A stretch of 64,000 bases of DNA from Methylotenera oryzisoli (GTDB lineage: Bacteria; Pseudomonadota; Gammaproteobacteria; Burkholderiales; Methylophilaceae), in NCBI GenBank assembly GCA_945907735.1, contig CAMDTL010000003.1, positions 1 to 64,000 on the forward strand. The letters run 5' to 3'. The notes under the pieces were generated by a model that was not told the origin of the DNA, made no database searches, and saw nothing but the letters and a program-made list of their open reading frames with translations. The translations under genes were made by a program, and so were the position numbers. How positions within the stretch are numbered: position 1 is the stretch's first letter; each line of letters opens with the position of its first letter. Shown here in pieces: positions 7,882 through 17,737 of the stretch.

Positions 7882-8721
7882 TTATTTGGCATTACTACTT
7901 CTAGGGTCAAGCGCATCGCGTAAGCCCTCACCAAGTAAATTATACCCCAATACGGTAATTAAAATCGCCAAACCAGGGAACAGCGACAGCCACCACGCGA
8001 ATTGGATATAATCTTTGCCATCGGTGAGAATGTTGCCCCATGACGCTTGCGGCGCTTGCACGCCCAGCCCTAAAAAACTCAAGCCAGATTCCATCAGCAC
8101 TGCGCCAGCTATGCCTAACACCGAGCTGACAATGATAGGCGTTAAGCTATTCGGCAGCAAATGCATAAAAATTAAGCGCGCATCCTTTGCGCCCAAAGTG
8201 CGCGAGGCCTGCACAAATTCTCGGCTATTTAAGCTTAAAAATTCTGCACGCACCAAGCGCGTTACGCCCATCCACGAGGTGAGGCCGATGACGATCATGA
8301 CGTTGATGATAGATGGCGTTAAAAATGCAATTACCGCTAAAATTAAAAAGAAACTGGGAATAGACAGCATCACATCGACCAAGCGCATGATGACCGTATC
8401 GACCCAACCGCGATAATAACCAGCGATTGCGCCCAAGATAATGCCAATTGCGGTGGAAATTCCCACCGCGACCAAGCCTACTAGCAAGGAGATACGGCCT
8501 CCATAGAGCATACGGCTAAGCACGTCGCGTCCAAGTCCGTCAGTGCCCATCCAATGTTCAAAAGAGGGGGTAAGTAAGATGGCTTTGACATTGATGTCGT
8601 CTGGATCGTAAGGCGCAATAATCGGTGCGAGCATGGCGAGTAGAAAAACACCAACAATAATAACAAAACCCGCTTTGGATAATGGGTTGGCTAAGGTTTT
8701 TAAGAGTAAGCTTTTGTTCAT
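7882..8721 (-). CDS. peptide ABC transporter permease, OppC/YejE type
   Basis: 279 residues with an N-terminal membrane segment (GFVIIVGVFLLAMLAPIIAP) and five or so further helices. The cytoplasmic EAA-type loop that contacts the ATPase is around residues 175-200 (ASRTLGAKDARLIFMHLLPN). The C-terminus, GEGLRDALDPR, is characteristic of the DppC/OppC/YejE family. It follows the partner permease by 2 bp. No ATP-binding subunit is encoded nearby, so the transporter must use an ATPase encoded elsewhere. The substrate cannot be read from sequence; oligopeptides, possibly murein peptides, fit the family and the mltD neighbour. Confidence 0.9.
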   Translation of the reverse strand: MNKSLLLKTLANPLSKAGFVIIVGVFLLAMLAPIIAPYDPDDINVKAILLTPSFEHWMGTDGLGRDVLSRMLYGGRISLLVGLVAVGISTAIGIILGAIAGYYRGWVDTVIMRLVDVMLSIPSFFLILAVIAFLTPSIINVMIVIGLTSWMGVTRLVRAEFLSLNSREFVQASRTLGAKDARLIFMHLLPNSLTPIIVSSVLGIAGAVLMESGLSFLGLGVQAPQASWGNILTDGKDYIQFAWWLSLFPGLAILITVLGYNLLGEGLRDALDPRSSNAK

Positions 8722-8723
8722 TA

Positions 8724-9746
8724 TTAATCTCTAACCACGCCACGTCGCACACGTGGATCTGCCCAAGCATAGGCGATGTCAGCAATTAAGTTGCCGATTA
8801 AGGTAAGCGCAGAGCCGATAGTGAGTATGCCCATCACTACAGGAAAATCACGCATCATCACGCTATCAAAAAATAATTTTCCCATACCAGGAATGGCGAA
8901 TATAGTTTCAGCAATCACCGAACCACCAATTAAGCTAGGAATAGACAGGCCGACAATGGTGATAAGCGGTAGCAGAGCGTTTCTAAGCGCGTGCGTATAG
9001 ACCACTTTGTGCTCGCTCAGGCCTTTAGCCCGTGCCGTTGTAATGTAATCTTGATGGAACACGTCCAACATGCCGTTTTTTACAAATAGCGTAATACCCG
9101 CCAAGCCAGTAACGGAGGGGATGATAACGGGTAAAAGTAAGTGGCTGAAGCCATCTTTTAACTTGCTCCAAGTGTCTAGAGATTCATAATTTAAACTGTG
9201 CAGTCCAGAAATAGGCAGCCAATTATTCACCACACCCAGCCAATACATGAGTAACAGAGAAAGCCAAAAACCTGGAATGGAAAAGCCAATAAAATTGAAC
9301 AACGTGATGGATTTGTCTTGCCAAAATCCGTATTTTCGTGCGGCAATTATGCCCAATGGAACCGCCAGCGCCAGCGTGATCATCAGTCCTAAAATATTAA
9401 TCATCAGCGTAATTGGTAGCGCTTCTTGTATCATGCCTTTGGTGATGTTGCCATCTTTATCCGCAGTTTGCCAAAAAACGGGTTTTTGATGGCTGGCGAA
9501 AGAGTTGCCAAAATCCAATGTCGTCATGCGCTTCATCCATAAGCCGTATTGCACGATGACAGGTTTGTCTAAATTGTACATTTCACGCAGTTTTTGCCGT
9601 GATTCTTCTGAAGTTTTGGGGTTAAATGCTGCTTCGTTGCTGGTAATGTCACCTGGTGCTAAGTGCATGATAAAGAATGAAATTAAGCTAATGCCTATTA
9701 ATAAAGGAATCATCCACAATACTCGTTTGATGAGATACTTAATCAT
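8724..9746 (-). CDS. peptide ABC transporter permease, OppB/YejB type
   Basis: 340 residues. The N-terminus MIKYLIKRVLWMIPLLIGIS is typical of OppB/DppB/YejB. Around residues 50-110 there is a larger periplasmic insert than in DppB, as in YejB. The EAA loop is present near residue 240 (YITTARAKGLSEHKVVYTHA). The C-terminus ends YAWADPRVRRG. It forms the heterodimeric membrane channel with the 7882-8721 product. The start overlaps the binding-protein stop by 4 bp (ATGA), indicating translational coupling. Confidence 0.92.
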   Translation of the reverse strand: MIKYLIKRVLWMIPLLIGISLISFFIMHLAPGDITSNEAAFNPKTSEESRQKLREMYNLDKPVIVQYGLWMKRMTTLDFGNSFASHQKPVFWQTADKDGNITKGMIQEALPITLMINILGLMITLALAVPLGIIAARKYGFWQDKSITLFNFIGFSIPGFWLSLLLMYWLGVVNNWLPISGLHSLNYESLDTWSKLKDGFSHLLLPVIIPSVTGLAGITLFVKNGMLDVFHQDYITTARAKGLSEHKVVYTHALRNALLPLITIVGLSIPSLIGGSVIAETIFAIPGMGKLFFDSVMMRDFPVVMGILTIGSALTLIGNLIADIAYAWADPRVRRGVVRD

Positions 9747-11434
9747 TTAGCTGCTATCTCATTACGCCTTAACGGCTCTGGAATATACCAATCATAGGAG
9801 TTCCAGCCCACGCCAGCCGGTGGCGCGGGCGCGTCAATGCCTTTGACGCGCTTGTGGATGGCAGTGAGGCCGTAGCCAGCAGATAAATAGACAATCGGAC
9901 TATCTTCCAATAAAGTTTGCGCAAATTCATGGTAAATTTTCATGCGTTTATCAGGGTTAAGCTCTAATCTTCCTTGCTCTAACAGCTTATCAATGGTGGG
10001 ATTATTATAGCCAATAAAATTAAATTGCCCTGGTGCTTGTTGGCTGGAGTGCCAAATATTGTATTGATCGGGGTCTAGCCCTAAGCCCCAACCCAGCACG
10101 ACGACTTCGAAATCGCCTGTTTTAATAAAGCGGCTGATAAAGCTTGCCCATTCGATAGCGCGAATATTGACTTGTATACCAACGTCTTTTAAACGATGCT
10201 GTATCAGCACGGCGGATTTTTCGCGCTCTTTGTTTTGATTGGTGAGGATTTCAAAACTAAATGGTTTGCCGTCACGCTCTAAAATACCGTCATTATTGCT
10301 ATCTACAAAGCCGGCTGCTTTTAACAAAGCTTTGGCCTTTGCTGGGTCGTAAGGGTAGGGTTTTAAATTAGGGTTGCTCCAGCGCGTGCCAGGCTTGTAG
10401 GGCGAGGCAATATCTATGCCCAAGCCCAAGTAAACACCGTCGATAATCTCTTGCTTATCGATCGCATAATTGATGGCATGGCGCACGCGTACATCGTCAA
10501 ATGGTTGATGCTTGAGATTAAAGCCCATATAGGTGTAACCGCTACCGAGCTCTTTATACAGTGCGAGTTTTTGCTGTAATTCAGGTCGTGCGGGGATAAT
10601 GCGCGCGTATTTAATGGGGTCTAAGCCCATGCTGTCGATATTATCTGCCATTAGCTCTAAAAACTGTGCAGAGCTATCAGGAATAATGCGTGTGACCAAG
10701 TTGTCTATTTTCGCTTGGCCTAACACAGACCTGGGATTACGCGACAGTTTGATGTTTTCGCCATGCGTCCAGCGATCTAATTGGTAATAGCTGCTACCAA
10801 CGGGCTTGCGCGTAAATGCGCTGGTGTGTAAATCCTGGTTTACTAATAGGTGTTTCGGCAATATTTGTAAACCAGACCAGCTATCCAGCGCAGGAGCATA
10901 GGCTTGCTCGTAGGTCACGCTAAACGTTAAGGCATCGGGTGTTTCTGCTTTTTTTACCAGTTGATAATCGGATGCGTAAGGGCTGCCAGTTTTCTCATCT
11001 ATCACCGCCTGCCAAGTCCACAGTACGTCTGCGCTAGTCAGTGGTTTGCCGTCTGCCCATTTAAGATTAGGTTTTAGTTTAAAGGTGATGGTTTTTTGGT
11101 CGGCAGAAATTTTCCAGTTTTCCGCAAGTTCACCCTCAAGGTCTAAATTCTTGTCGTATTTAAGCAGCTTGTTGAAAATATTAGATGAGATAGCGCCAGC
11201 GGCCGATTCGCCAGCGACCATGTAGATTAAGCCAGAAGGCTCACCAATAGTGGCATCTATGAATGTGCCGCCAGATTGGCTGGGGTAGGTTTTATTGAGG
11301 TTTTCTAATAGTGATTTTGTTGCATCTTGTGCGGGTTTGCCGCAACTACTCAGCAGAAATAATAGTAAAAAAGTGCTACTGACTTTAGCATTTCTTTTTA
11401 ATAACTTATTGTTTAGAAATGCAAAGTTTTTCAT
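9743..11434 (-). CDS. extracellular peptide-binding lipoprotein (SBP family 5)
   Basis: 563 residues. The signal peptide ends in a lipobox (LLLFLLSSCG, Cys near residue 31), so it is predicted to be lipid-anchored. The body has the SBP_bac_5 pattern: AENWKISADQKTITFKLKPN, KWADGKPLTSADVLWTWQA near 140, and VRHAINYAIDKQEI near 335. It should capture peptides or similar solutes for the two following permeases. It is 7 bp downstream of mltD. The arrangement mltD - binding protein - two permeases resembles a YejA-YejB-YejE system linked to cell-wall material, but the substrate is inferred. Confidence 0.9.
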   Translation of the reverse strand: MKNFAFLNNKLLKRNAKVSSTFLLLFLLSSCGKPAQDATKSLLENLNKTYPSQSGGTFIDATIGEPSGLIYMVAGESAAGAISSNIFNKLLKYDKNLDLEGELAENWKISADQKTITFKLKPNLKWADGKPLTSADVLWTWQAVIDEKTGSPYASDYQLVKKAETPDALTFSVTYEQAYAPALDSWSGLQILPKHLLVNQDLHTSAFTRKPVGSSYYQLDRWTHGENIKLSRNPRSVLGQAKIDNLVTRIIPDSSAQFLELMADNIDSMGLDPIKYARIIPARPELQQKLALYKELGSGYTYMGFNLKHQPFDDVRVRHAINYAIDKQEIIDGVYLGLGIDIASPYKPGTRWSNPNLKPYPYDPAKAKALLKAAGFVDSNNDGILERDGKPFSFEILTNQNKEREKSAVLIQHRLKDVGIQVNIRAIEWASFISRFIKTGDFEVVVLGWGLGLDPDQYNIWHSSQQAPGQFNFIGYNNPTIDKLLEQGRLELNPDKRMKIYHEFAQTLLEDSPIVYLSAGYGLTAIHKRVKGIDAPAPPAGVGWNSYDWYIPEPLRRNEIAAK

Positions 11435-11441
11435 GTTGTCG

Positions 11442-12998
11442 TTATCTTAATCGAATATGCGATCTGGCGTGAATGTGTCTAGATGTCTTTTGTTTATTTC
11501 TAATGGTTTTTTTGTTTGTAGCTTTACGGGTTTTATAGTCAACAGTTTTAAAGCCACTCTCTTTAATTTTTAAATTTTGCCCAATTTTCACTTTGCTATT
11601 TTTAAGACGATTAATTTTCATCAATGTTTTTGTACTAGTGCCGTACTTATCAGCTAAAACTTGTAGCGTTTCGCCTTTTTCAACTTTGTGTATGCCGCGA
11701 CGCGTGGTTTTAGGGTCATCTTCAGCCGTCATACTTACAGTATTGTTACTTTCCATATCGCTTACGTCAATAGTCTGCGCATCGTTGTCTTTAGATTGGT
11801 CTTGGTATGTTGCTGGCACTAGCATCGCTTGAGTGTTGCGTAGTTTATTAGATGCGGACAGCCCATTTACATTGCGCAATTGGCTTACGTTAATACCAAA
11901 TTTATTGGCGATATTGTCCATTCGCTCGCCGCGCTTGGCGTTGTAGGTTTGCCAGTTGCTCAGTGGTTTGTCATAGTTAGCAAGATTTTCTACAAAGCGC
12001 TCTGTAGCCAAAATGGGTAAAAGTAACTGGTGTTTGTCGCCCGTAGAGATAATTACTGGGCGGTTATAGCTCGGATTAAGCGCACTAAATTCTTCATCAG
12101 AAATTTCAGCCAATTGAGCGGCTAATTTAGCATCTATTTGTTTGGGCGTAGTTACGCGCGCAAAATAAGGGCGATTCGGAATGGAGGCAATTGATAGGCC
12201 AGATTTTTCAGGCTCGGTGATGATATTTTTAATAGCTTGCAATTTAGGCACGTAATGTCTAGTTTCTGGAGGCAAGCTTAAACTTTGGTAATCCGTTGGC
12301 AATCCTTGGCGGCGATTTTTATCAATAGCGCGCTGTACCGTACCTTCGCCAGCATTGTAGGCGGCTAATGCTAAATCCCAAGCGCCAAACATGCCATGCA
12401 ATTTCTGCAAATAATCGAGTGCAGCATTGGTGGCAGCAGTTACATCGCGGCGATTATCTACCCACCAATCTTGTTTTAAGCCATAGCCTTTGCCAGTAGA
12501 AGGAATAAACTGCCAAATGCCAGACGCGCGGCTACGCGAGTAGGCTTGCGGGTTATAAGCACTTTCTATCATGGGTAGCAGCGCAATCTCTGTTGGCATG
12601 CCACGTTTTTGCACTTCTTCTACAATGTGGAAAAGATATTTTTGGCTGCGCTCTGTCATGCGTTTGATGTAATCTGGGCGTGAGGCATACCATTTTTGGT
12701 GCGTGGGGGTGTGTGACGATTCGACGTTGGGCATCGCGTAACCTTCTTTGATACGCGCCCATAGATCTTCTTGGATATTTTCGTTGGCATCCACGTCGGT
12801 CAGCAAATTGAGCACTGGGTCGCCAGTCAAATCTGGTTCGCTAACAATTTCAATTTCCACACCAGAAACATTAGTGTCAGCGGAGGCGCGTTGGGGGTAA
12901 AGTGCCGCGTAGCTTAATAAAAGTAAGCTCATTAAACCCACGGCAAGATTTTGCTTAGCGCTTAAAAGTACTAAGGCCTTAAGTTTCTTAACCTGCAT
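11442..12998 (-). CDS. mltD: membrane-bound lytic murein transglycosylase D
   Basis: 518 residues. A signal/membrane segment lies at about 16-40 (LAVGLMSLLLLSYAALYP). The SLT catalytic domain is around 125-250, with the catalytic Glu in LLPMIESAYNPQAYSRS and then ASGIWQFIPSTG and ALAAYNAGEGTV. Two LysM peptidoglycan-binding motifs follow: one near 350 (GERMDNIANKFGINVSQL) and one near 440 (VEKGETLQVLADKYGTS). The tail is Lys/Arg-rich. The enzyme cleaves glycan strands to 1,6-anhydromuropeptides. It heads the leftward block with the peptide transporter, 8 bp upstream of the binding-protein gene. Confidence 0.93.
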   Translation of the reverse strand: MQVKKLKALVLLSAKQNLAVGLMSLLLLSYAALYPQRASADTNVSGVEIEIVSEPDLTGDPVLNLLTDVDANENIQEDLWARIKEGYAMPNVESSHTPTHQKWYASRPDYIKRMTERSQKYLFHIVEEVQKRGMPTEIALLPMIESAYNPQAYSRSRASGIWQFIPSTGKGYGLKQDWWVDNRRDVTAATNAALDYLQKLHGMFGAWDLALAAYNAGEGTVQRAIDKNRRQGLPTDYQSLSLPPETRHYVPKLQAIKNIITEPEKSGLSIASIPNRPYFARVTTPKQIDAKLAAQLAEISDEEFSALNPSYNRPVIISTGDKHQLLLPILATERFVENLANYDKPLSNWQTYNAKRGERMDNIANKFGINVSQLRNVNGLSASNKLRNTQAMLVPATYQDQSKDNDAQTIDVSDMESNNTVSMTAEDDPKTTRRGIHKVEKGETLQVLADKYGTSTKTLMKINRLKNSKVKIGQNLKIKESGFKTVDYKTRKATNKKTIRNKQKTSRHIHARSHIRLR

Positions 12999-13098
12999 TT
13001 ATGCTACATCCCACAAATTATCTGAGATGGATGGTAGTGATTGGTTTTGCAAGAGTCAAGTGAAAGTTTTGCTTTGTAATGAAATATCATGTAGATGA

Positions 13099-13851
13099 TT
13101 AATAATGATTTCTTAAAGTTCTAATTGCAGTAAAAACGGACAATTCATCATGGTTCTCTGCTTGAGAGTTTTTGATAATTGTAGCTTGGCTGCAACGTAA
13201 AAAAGGATTGGTTTTGAGTTCCCAATTGATTGTGCTTGGCAGGCTTGGTAGTTGCTGAGCTCTTTGCGCTCGCACATTAACTTCTCTCTGCATTAAATCG
13301 ACGTTATCGGGTTCCAGCGTGAGTGCAAATGCGATATTTTTAGCGCTATACTCATGCGTGCAGAATACTTTGGTGCTACCTTTTAAGGCCTTTAAACGAT
13401 TTAAAGATGACAGTAATTGGTTTGGCGTTCCTTCAAACAATCGCCCGCAACCAGCGCCAAATAAGGTGTCTCCACATAGTAGAGTTTCATCATTTACGTA
13501 AGCAATGTGGCCTAAAGTATGCCCTGGCAGCCACATCACACGAAAGCTTTGTGAAATCTCTGGCAGTGTAATTTCATCGCCTTCTGCTAGTTTGATATGC
13601 TCAAAATTAAATTTCTCATATTGCGGCGCATAAATAGGCGCTTCTTGATGCTCCAATAGTGCCGTCACACCGTCGATATGATCGCTATGATGATGCGTAA
13701 TTAAAATCGCGGCTAGTGTTAAGTTGAGTTTATTCAGCGTTGCAATCACTGGCACCGCATCACCAGGATCCACCACAACTGCGTAGCGCTTGTTATGCAA
13801 AAGCCATATATAATTGTCGTCAAAAGCTGGGATGGGGATAATATTGAGCAT
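13099..13851 (-). CDS. gloB: hydroxyacylglutathione hydrolase (glyoxalase II)
   Basis: 250 residues from the ATG at 13851 (MLNIIPIPAFDDNYIWLL), the canonical glyoxalase II start. The open frame continues 23 codons upstream but those residues do not fit the family. The metallo-beta-lactamase metal motif THHHSDHIDG is near residue 53, GHTLGHI near 110 and FCTHEYS near 165. It hydrolyses S-lactoylglutathione to lactate and glutathione; in methylotrophs, glutathione adducts also matter for formaldehyde handling. It is divergent from the methyltransferase gene, with only 30 bp between starts. Confidence 0.95.
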   Translation of the reverse strand: MLNIIPIPAFDDNYIWLLHNKRYAVVVDPGDAVPVIATLNKLNLTLAAILITHHHSDHIDGVTALLEHQEAPIYAPQYEKFNFEHIKLAEGDEITLPEISQSFRVMWLPGHTLGHIAYVNDETLLCGDTLFGAGCGRLFEGTPNQLLSSLNRLKALKGSTKVFCTHEYSAKNIAFALTLEPDNVDLMQREVNVRAQRAQQLPSLPSTINWELKTNPFLRCSQATIIKNSQAENHDELSVFTAIRTLRNHY

Positions 13852-13881
13852 GACTTTAATGGTAGTTTTGTTTACAGCGTA

Positions 13882-14628
13882 ATGCAACAGGCGCCACAAA
13901 ATAGTTATGCGGTGCAGCATGCTTGGTTAGAAAGCGCGCTTGGGCAATACTTTCTGACGCGTGAGCGGGCGATGTATGACGCGGTGGTGGGCGATATTTT
14001 TGGTTTTAATGCACTGCAATTGGGTTTGCTGCAGATGGATTTACTCAAAAATTCGCGTATCCCACATATTTTGCATGTGGGTAATCGTGAAGGTGATGCC
14101 TATTGCGAAAGTGATTATTTGCCATTCGCCGAAAGTTGCATTGATTTGGTCTGTTTGTCGCACGTGTTGGAATTCAGCAGCAATCCTCATCAAACCTTGC
14201 GCGAGGTCGAGCGCGTGCTGGTGCCAGAAGGCTATTTAATTTTAACTGGCTTTAATCCGATGAGTGCTTGGGGACTAAAACAGGTGCTCACAAAAGATGC
14301 AAATTACCCATGGCACGGACAGTTTTTTACTTTATCGTGTATCAAAGATTGGCTGGCCTTGCTGGGTCTAGAGTTTGTGAGTAGCAGCGTGAATTGTTAT
14401 GAGCCGCCGATTAACGATGAAAAGTGGCTTAACCGCCTTGCGTGTATGGATACACTAGGGGAGAGATGGTGGCCGATGCTGGGAGGCTTGTATTTTATTG
14501 TCGCAAGAAAACGTGTGGTGAATATGACTTTATTAAAACCTAATTGGAAGAAAAATTTAATAAAATCAAGGCTTGCAGTAAGTAGCAACCCTAAATCTAA
14601 ACCGCATCAACAAAAAAATAAACTATGA
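13882..14628 (+). CDS. class I SAM-dependent methyltransferase
   Basis: 248 residues from the ATG at 13882 ([20 protein letters not shown]); the frame is open further upstream but overlaps gloB. The expected motifs are present though degenerate: [11 protein letters not shown] near residue 68 replaces the usual glycine-rich motif [20 protein letters not shown] near 90 and [20 protein letters not shown] near 118 match the Methyltransf_11 type. The substrate is unknown. The gloB - methyltransferase - rnhA - dnaQ order is common in betaproteobacteria. The stop overlaps the rnhA start (ATGA), so they are translationally coupled. Confidence 0.8.
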   Translation: MQQAPQNSYAVQHAWLESALGQYFLTRERAMYDAVVGDIFGFNALQLGLLQMDLLKNSRIPHILHVGNREGDAYCESDYLPFAESCIDLVCLSHVLEFSSNPHQTLREVERVLVPEGYLILTGFNPMSAWGLKQVLTKDANYPWHGQFFTLSCIKDWLALLGLEFVSSSVNCYEPPINDEKWLNRLACMDTLGERWWPMLGGLYFIVARKRVVNMTLLKPNWKKNLIKSRLAVSSNPKSKPHQQKNKL

Positions 14629-15062
14629 ATGATTCAGTAGAAATTTATACCGATGGCGCCTGTAAAGGTAACCCTGGGCCTGGCGGCTGGGGCGCATGGA
14701 TGCTATATAATGGCAAAGAAAAAACCTTGCATGGCGGAGAAACGTTAACGACAAATAATCGTATGGAACTGACCGCGGTGATTCGTGCGCTGGAGGCGCT
14801 AAAACGCCCATGCAGTGTTAAGCTATACACTGATTCTTCTTATGTGCAAAAGGGCATCACAGAATGGATTATTGGCTGGAAGGCTCGTCATTGGCGCACA
14901 GTAGACAAGAAGCCTGTGAAAAACGGTGACTTATGGAAAACTTTGGATGTACTAGCAAATCAACATCAAATTGAATGGATTTGGGTGCGTGGGCATGATG
15001 GAAACGACGGCAATGAACGCGCTGACAGCCTTGCCAATGAAGGCGTAGCGGCATTTTTATAG
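14625..15062 (+). CDS. rnhA: ribonuclease HI
   Basis: 145 residues, standard length. The catalytic acidic residues are in [17 protein letters not shown] (Asp near 8), [11 protein letters not shown] (Glu), LYTDSSYV (Asp) and GNERADSLA (Asp). It degrades RNA in RNA-DNA hybrids. It overlaps the upstream methyltransferase by 4 bp and lies 21 bp before dnaQ, a pairing common in proteobacteria. Confidence 0.97.
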   Translation: MNDSVEIYTDGACKGNPGPGGWGAWMLYNGKEKTLHGGETLTTNNRMELTAVIRALEALKRPCSVKLYTDSSYVQKGITEWIIGWKARHWRTVDKKPVKNGDLWKTLDVLANQHQIEWIWVRGHDGNDGNERADSLANEGVAAFL

Positions 15063-15083
15063 CCATATATTAGGATATTTTAA

Positions 15084-15764
15084 GTGCGTCAAATATTTTT
15101 AGATACTGAAACTACAGGTTTGTCCCCAGCACAAGGCCACCGCATTATTGAAATTGCGGCGATTGAAATGATTAATCGCCGCCCGACCAATAATCATTAT
15201 CATGTGTATTTAAATCCGGAACGTGAAATCGACCCTGCGGCACAAGAAGTGCACGGCATTACGTTGGAGTTTTTGCAAGACAAACCCTTATTTGCAGCGG
15301 TTGCCCAAGATTTGATGGCCTTTGTAAATGATGCGGAAGTGATTATTCATAATGCGCCGTTTGATGTGGGTTTTTTAAATAGCGAGCTTGGTCGTATTGG
15401 CTTGCAGCCTATTGAAAGCATATGCGGTAAAATTACCGATACGCTGAAAATGGCTAAAGACTCGCGGCCTGGTCAGCGTAATAATTTAAATGCATTATGC
15501 AGCCATTTTGGCATTGATAATTCTAAACGGACATTGCATGGCGCTTTGCTGGATGCAGAGTTGCTGGCAGAGGTCTATATGGCGATGACACGCGGTCAAG
15601 ATAGTTTGATGATGGATTTAGGTCAAACACCACAGGCAGCGATGCAGCAAATGGCTGCAAAAACTGAGCTAAAATTAAAAGTGTTAAAAGCGACTGATAT
15701 TGAGCTTGCTGAGCATGCAGTCTATGTGAAAAGTTTGACAAAAGCTGGTGCAAAAGCTTGGTGA
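15084..15764 (+). CDS. dnaQ: DNA polymerase III epsilon subunit (3'-5' proofreading exonuclease)
   Basis: 226 residues from a GTG start at 15084 preceded by TAGGA. The DEDDh exonuclease motifs are present: FLDTETTGL (Exo I, residues 4-12), IIHNAPFDVGFLNSEL (Exo II, near 90) and LHGALLDAELLAEVY (Exo III, near 152). The C-terminal part is the short segment that binds the alpha subunit. It proofreads within the replicative polymerase core. Confidence 0.95.
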   Translation: MRQIFLDTETTGLSPAQGHRIIEIAAIEMINRRPTNNHYHVYLNPEREIDPAAQEVHGITLEFLQDKPLFAAVAQDLMAFVNDAEVIIHNAPFDVGFLNSELGRIGLQPIESICGKITDTLKMAKDSRPGQRNNLNALCSHFGIDNSKRTLHGALLDAELLAEVYMAMTRGQDSLMMDLGQTPQAAMQQMAAKTELKLKVLKATDIELAEHAVYVKSLTKAGAKAW

Positions 15765-15782
15765 ATAAAAAAAGGTCTAACG

Positions 15783-16865
15783 ATGAATAATTGTATTATC
15801 GTCACTGGTGGTGCAGGTTTTATCGGCAGCAATTTTGCCAATGCGTGGATTAAATTGGGTTTGGGCAAGTTAATCAACTTAGACAAACTCACTTACGCGG
15901 GTAATTTAGCTAATTTGGCTGATGTCGAGCAGCATCCCGACCATGTCTTTGTGCAGGGCGATATTGGCGACAGCGAATTGGTGAGCGACTTGCTGAAACA
16001 GCATCAACCACGCGCTATTGTGAATTTTGCGGCAGAAAGCCATGTCGATCGCTCAATTCACGCGCCTGGTGAGTTTATTCAAACCAATATTGTGGGCACA
16101 TTTAATCTGCTCGAGGCAGCGCGGGCCTATTGGACCGCATTGAATGATGCCGATAAAGCTAGCTTTAGGTTTTTGCATGTTTCAACAGACGAAGTCTATG
16201 GCTCGCTAAGTGCGACTGACCCTGCATTTAAAGAAACGGATAGTTATCAACCTAATAGTCCGTACTCAGCCTCTAAAGCGGCTTCTAACCATTTGGTGCG
16301 TGCTTATCATCACACCTACGGCATGCCGATGTTGACCACCAATTGCTCGAATAACTATGGCCCGTATCACTTCCCTGAAAAACTGATTCCGCTGGTGATA
16401 TATCATGCGCTCGCGGGCAAGCCATTGCCTATTTATGGCAATGGGCAGCAAATTCGCGATTGGCTGTATGTGGGCGACCATTGTGCGGCGATTCGTCGCG
16501 TGTTGGAGGCTGGTAAAGTAGGTGAAGTTTACAATATTGGCGGCTGGAATGAGCAAGCGAACATTGCAGTGGTGCATACCTTATGTGATATTTTGGACAA
16601 ACAAAAACCAAAAAAATTAGGCAGTTATCGCGAGCAAGTCAGCTTTGTGCAAGATAGACCAGGCCATGATGCACGCTATGCGATTGATGCCAGAAAAATT
16701 GAGCGCGAATTAGGCTGGAAGCCCGCCGAAACGTTTGAGACTGGCATTCAAAAAACCGTGACTTGGTATCTTGAACATCAAGATTGGGTGAATAATGTCA
16801 CCAGTGGCGAATACAAAAACTGGGTGCACACTAATTATAAAGAGCGCGGGGAAGAGCTAGCATGA
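15783..16865 (+). CDS. rfbB: dTDP-glucose 4,6-dehydratase
   Basis: 360 residues. The NAD-binding motif [10 protein letters not shown] is at residues 9-18 and STDEVYGSL near 135; the catalytic Tyr-x3-Lys is in [12 protein letters not shown] near 160. The enzyme converts dTDP-glucose to dTDP-4-keto-6-deoxyglucose, the second step of dTDP-L-rhamnose synthesis. It is the first gene of the rfbBACD operon and overlaps rfbA by 4 bp. Confidence 0.97.
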   Translation: MNNCIIVTGGAGFIGSNFANAWIKLGLGKLINLDKLTYAGNLANLADVEQHPDHVFVQGDIGDSELVSDLLKQHQPRAIVNFAAESHVDRSIHAPGEFIQTNIVGTFNLLEAARAYWTALNDADKASFRFLHVSTDEVYGSLSATDPAFKETDSYQPNSPYSASKAASNHLVRAYHHTYGMPMLTTNCSNNYGPYHFPEKLIPLVIYHALAGKPLPIYGNGQQIRDWLYVGDHCAAIRRVLEAGKVGEVYNIGGWNEQANIAVVHTLCDILDKQKPKKLGSYREQVSFVQDRPGHDARYAIDARKIERELGWKPAETFETGIQKTVTWYLEHQDWVNNVTSGEYKNWVHTNYKERGEELA

Positions 16866-17737
16866 GAGGCATTGTATTAGCAGGCGGATCTGGCACACGG
16901 CTATACCCTGTCACGCAAGTGGTTTCAAAGCAGCTGTTGCCGGTCTATGACAAGCCTATGATCTATTATCCGCTTACCACGCTGATGTTAGCGGGAATAC
17001 GCGAAGTGTTGATTATTTCTACGCCACAAGATACACCGCGTTTTGCCGAGCTTTTGGGCGATGGCGCGCAATGGGGCATGGATATTCAATACGCTGTGCA
17101 ACCTTCACCCGATGGCTTGGCGCAAGCGTTTATTATTGGCGAGCAATTTATTGGCAAAGATGGCTGTGCGCTGGTATTGGGCGACAATATTTTTTATGGT
17201 CACGAGCTTGCGAAAATGGGGCAGAAAGCCGCGCAAAGAGCCAATATTTCAACCGTTTTTGCTTATCCTGTGACGGATCCAGAGCGTTATGGCGTGGTGG
17301 AATTTAACGCGCAAGGGCAGGCGGTGAGCTTGGAAGAAAAACCAAAAGTACCAAAATCGCGTTATGCAGTGACGGGTTTATATTTTTACGATAATCGCGT
17401 GGTAGAAATCGCTAAAAATATGCAGCCATCGGCACGCGGCGAGTTGGAAATTACCGACGTGAATCGTCAGTATTTAGCGTGGGGCGATTTGCAAGTGGAG
17501 GTGATGGGGCGCGGCATGGCTTGGCTAGACACGGGTACGCATGATTCTTTGCTTGAAGCGAGCTCATTCATTCAAACCATTGAAAAGCGTCAAGGCTTAA
17601 AAATCGCTTGCCCAGAGGAAATCGCCTACCGCATGGGTTTTATTAGCGCGACGCAATTAGCAGCCTTAGCTAATAAATACGCCAAAAATGGTTATGGTGA
17701 GTATCTGAAACAAGTGTTAGCAGAGCGCGTTTTATAA
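16862..17737 (+). CDS. rfbA: glucose-1-phosphate thymidylyltransferase
   Basis: 291 residues. The nucleotidyltransferase signature [20 protein letters not shown] is at the N-terminus, and [10 protein letters not shown] near residue 105 contains the metal-binding Asp. The C-terminal half has ITDVNRQYL and [16 protein letters not shown]. It makes dTDP-glucose from dTTP and glucose-1-phosphate. It is coupled to rfbB (ATGA) and rfbC (TAATG). Confidence 0.97.
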   Translation: MRGIVLAGGSGTRLYPVTQVVSKQLLPVYDKPMIYYPLTTLMLAGIREVLIISTPQDTPRFAELLGDGAQWGMDIQYAVQPSPDGLAQAFIIGEQFIGKDGCALVLGDNIFYGHELAKMGQKAAQRANISTVFAYPVTDPERYGVVEFNAQGQAVSLEEKPKVPKSRYAVTGLYFYDNRVVEIAKNMQPSARGELEITDVNRQYLAWGDLQVEVMGRGMAWLDTGTHDSLLEASSFIQTIEKRQGLKIACPEEIAYRMGFISATQLAALANKYAKNGYGEYLKQVLAERVL

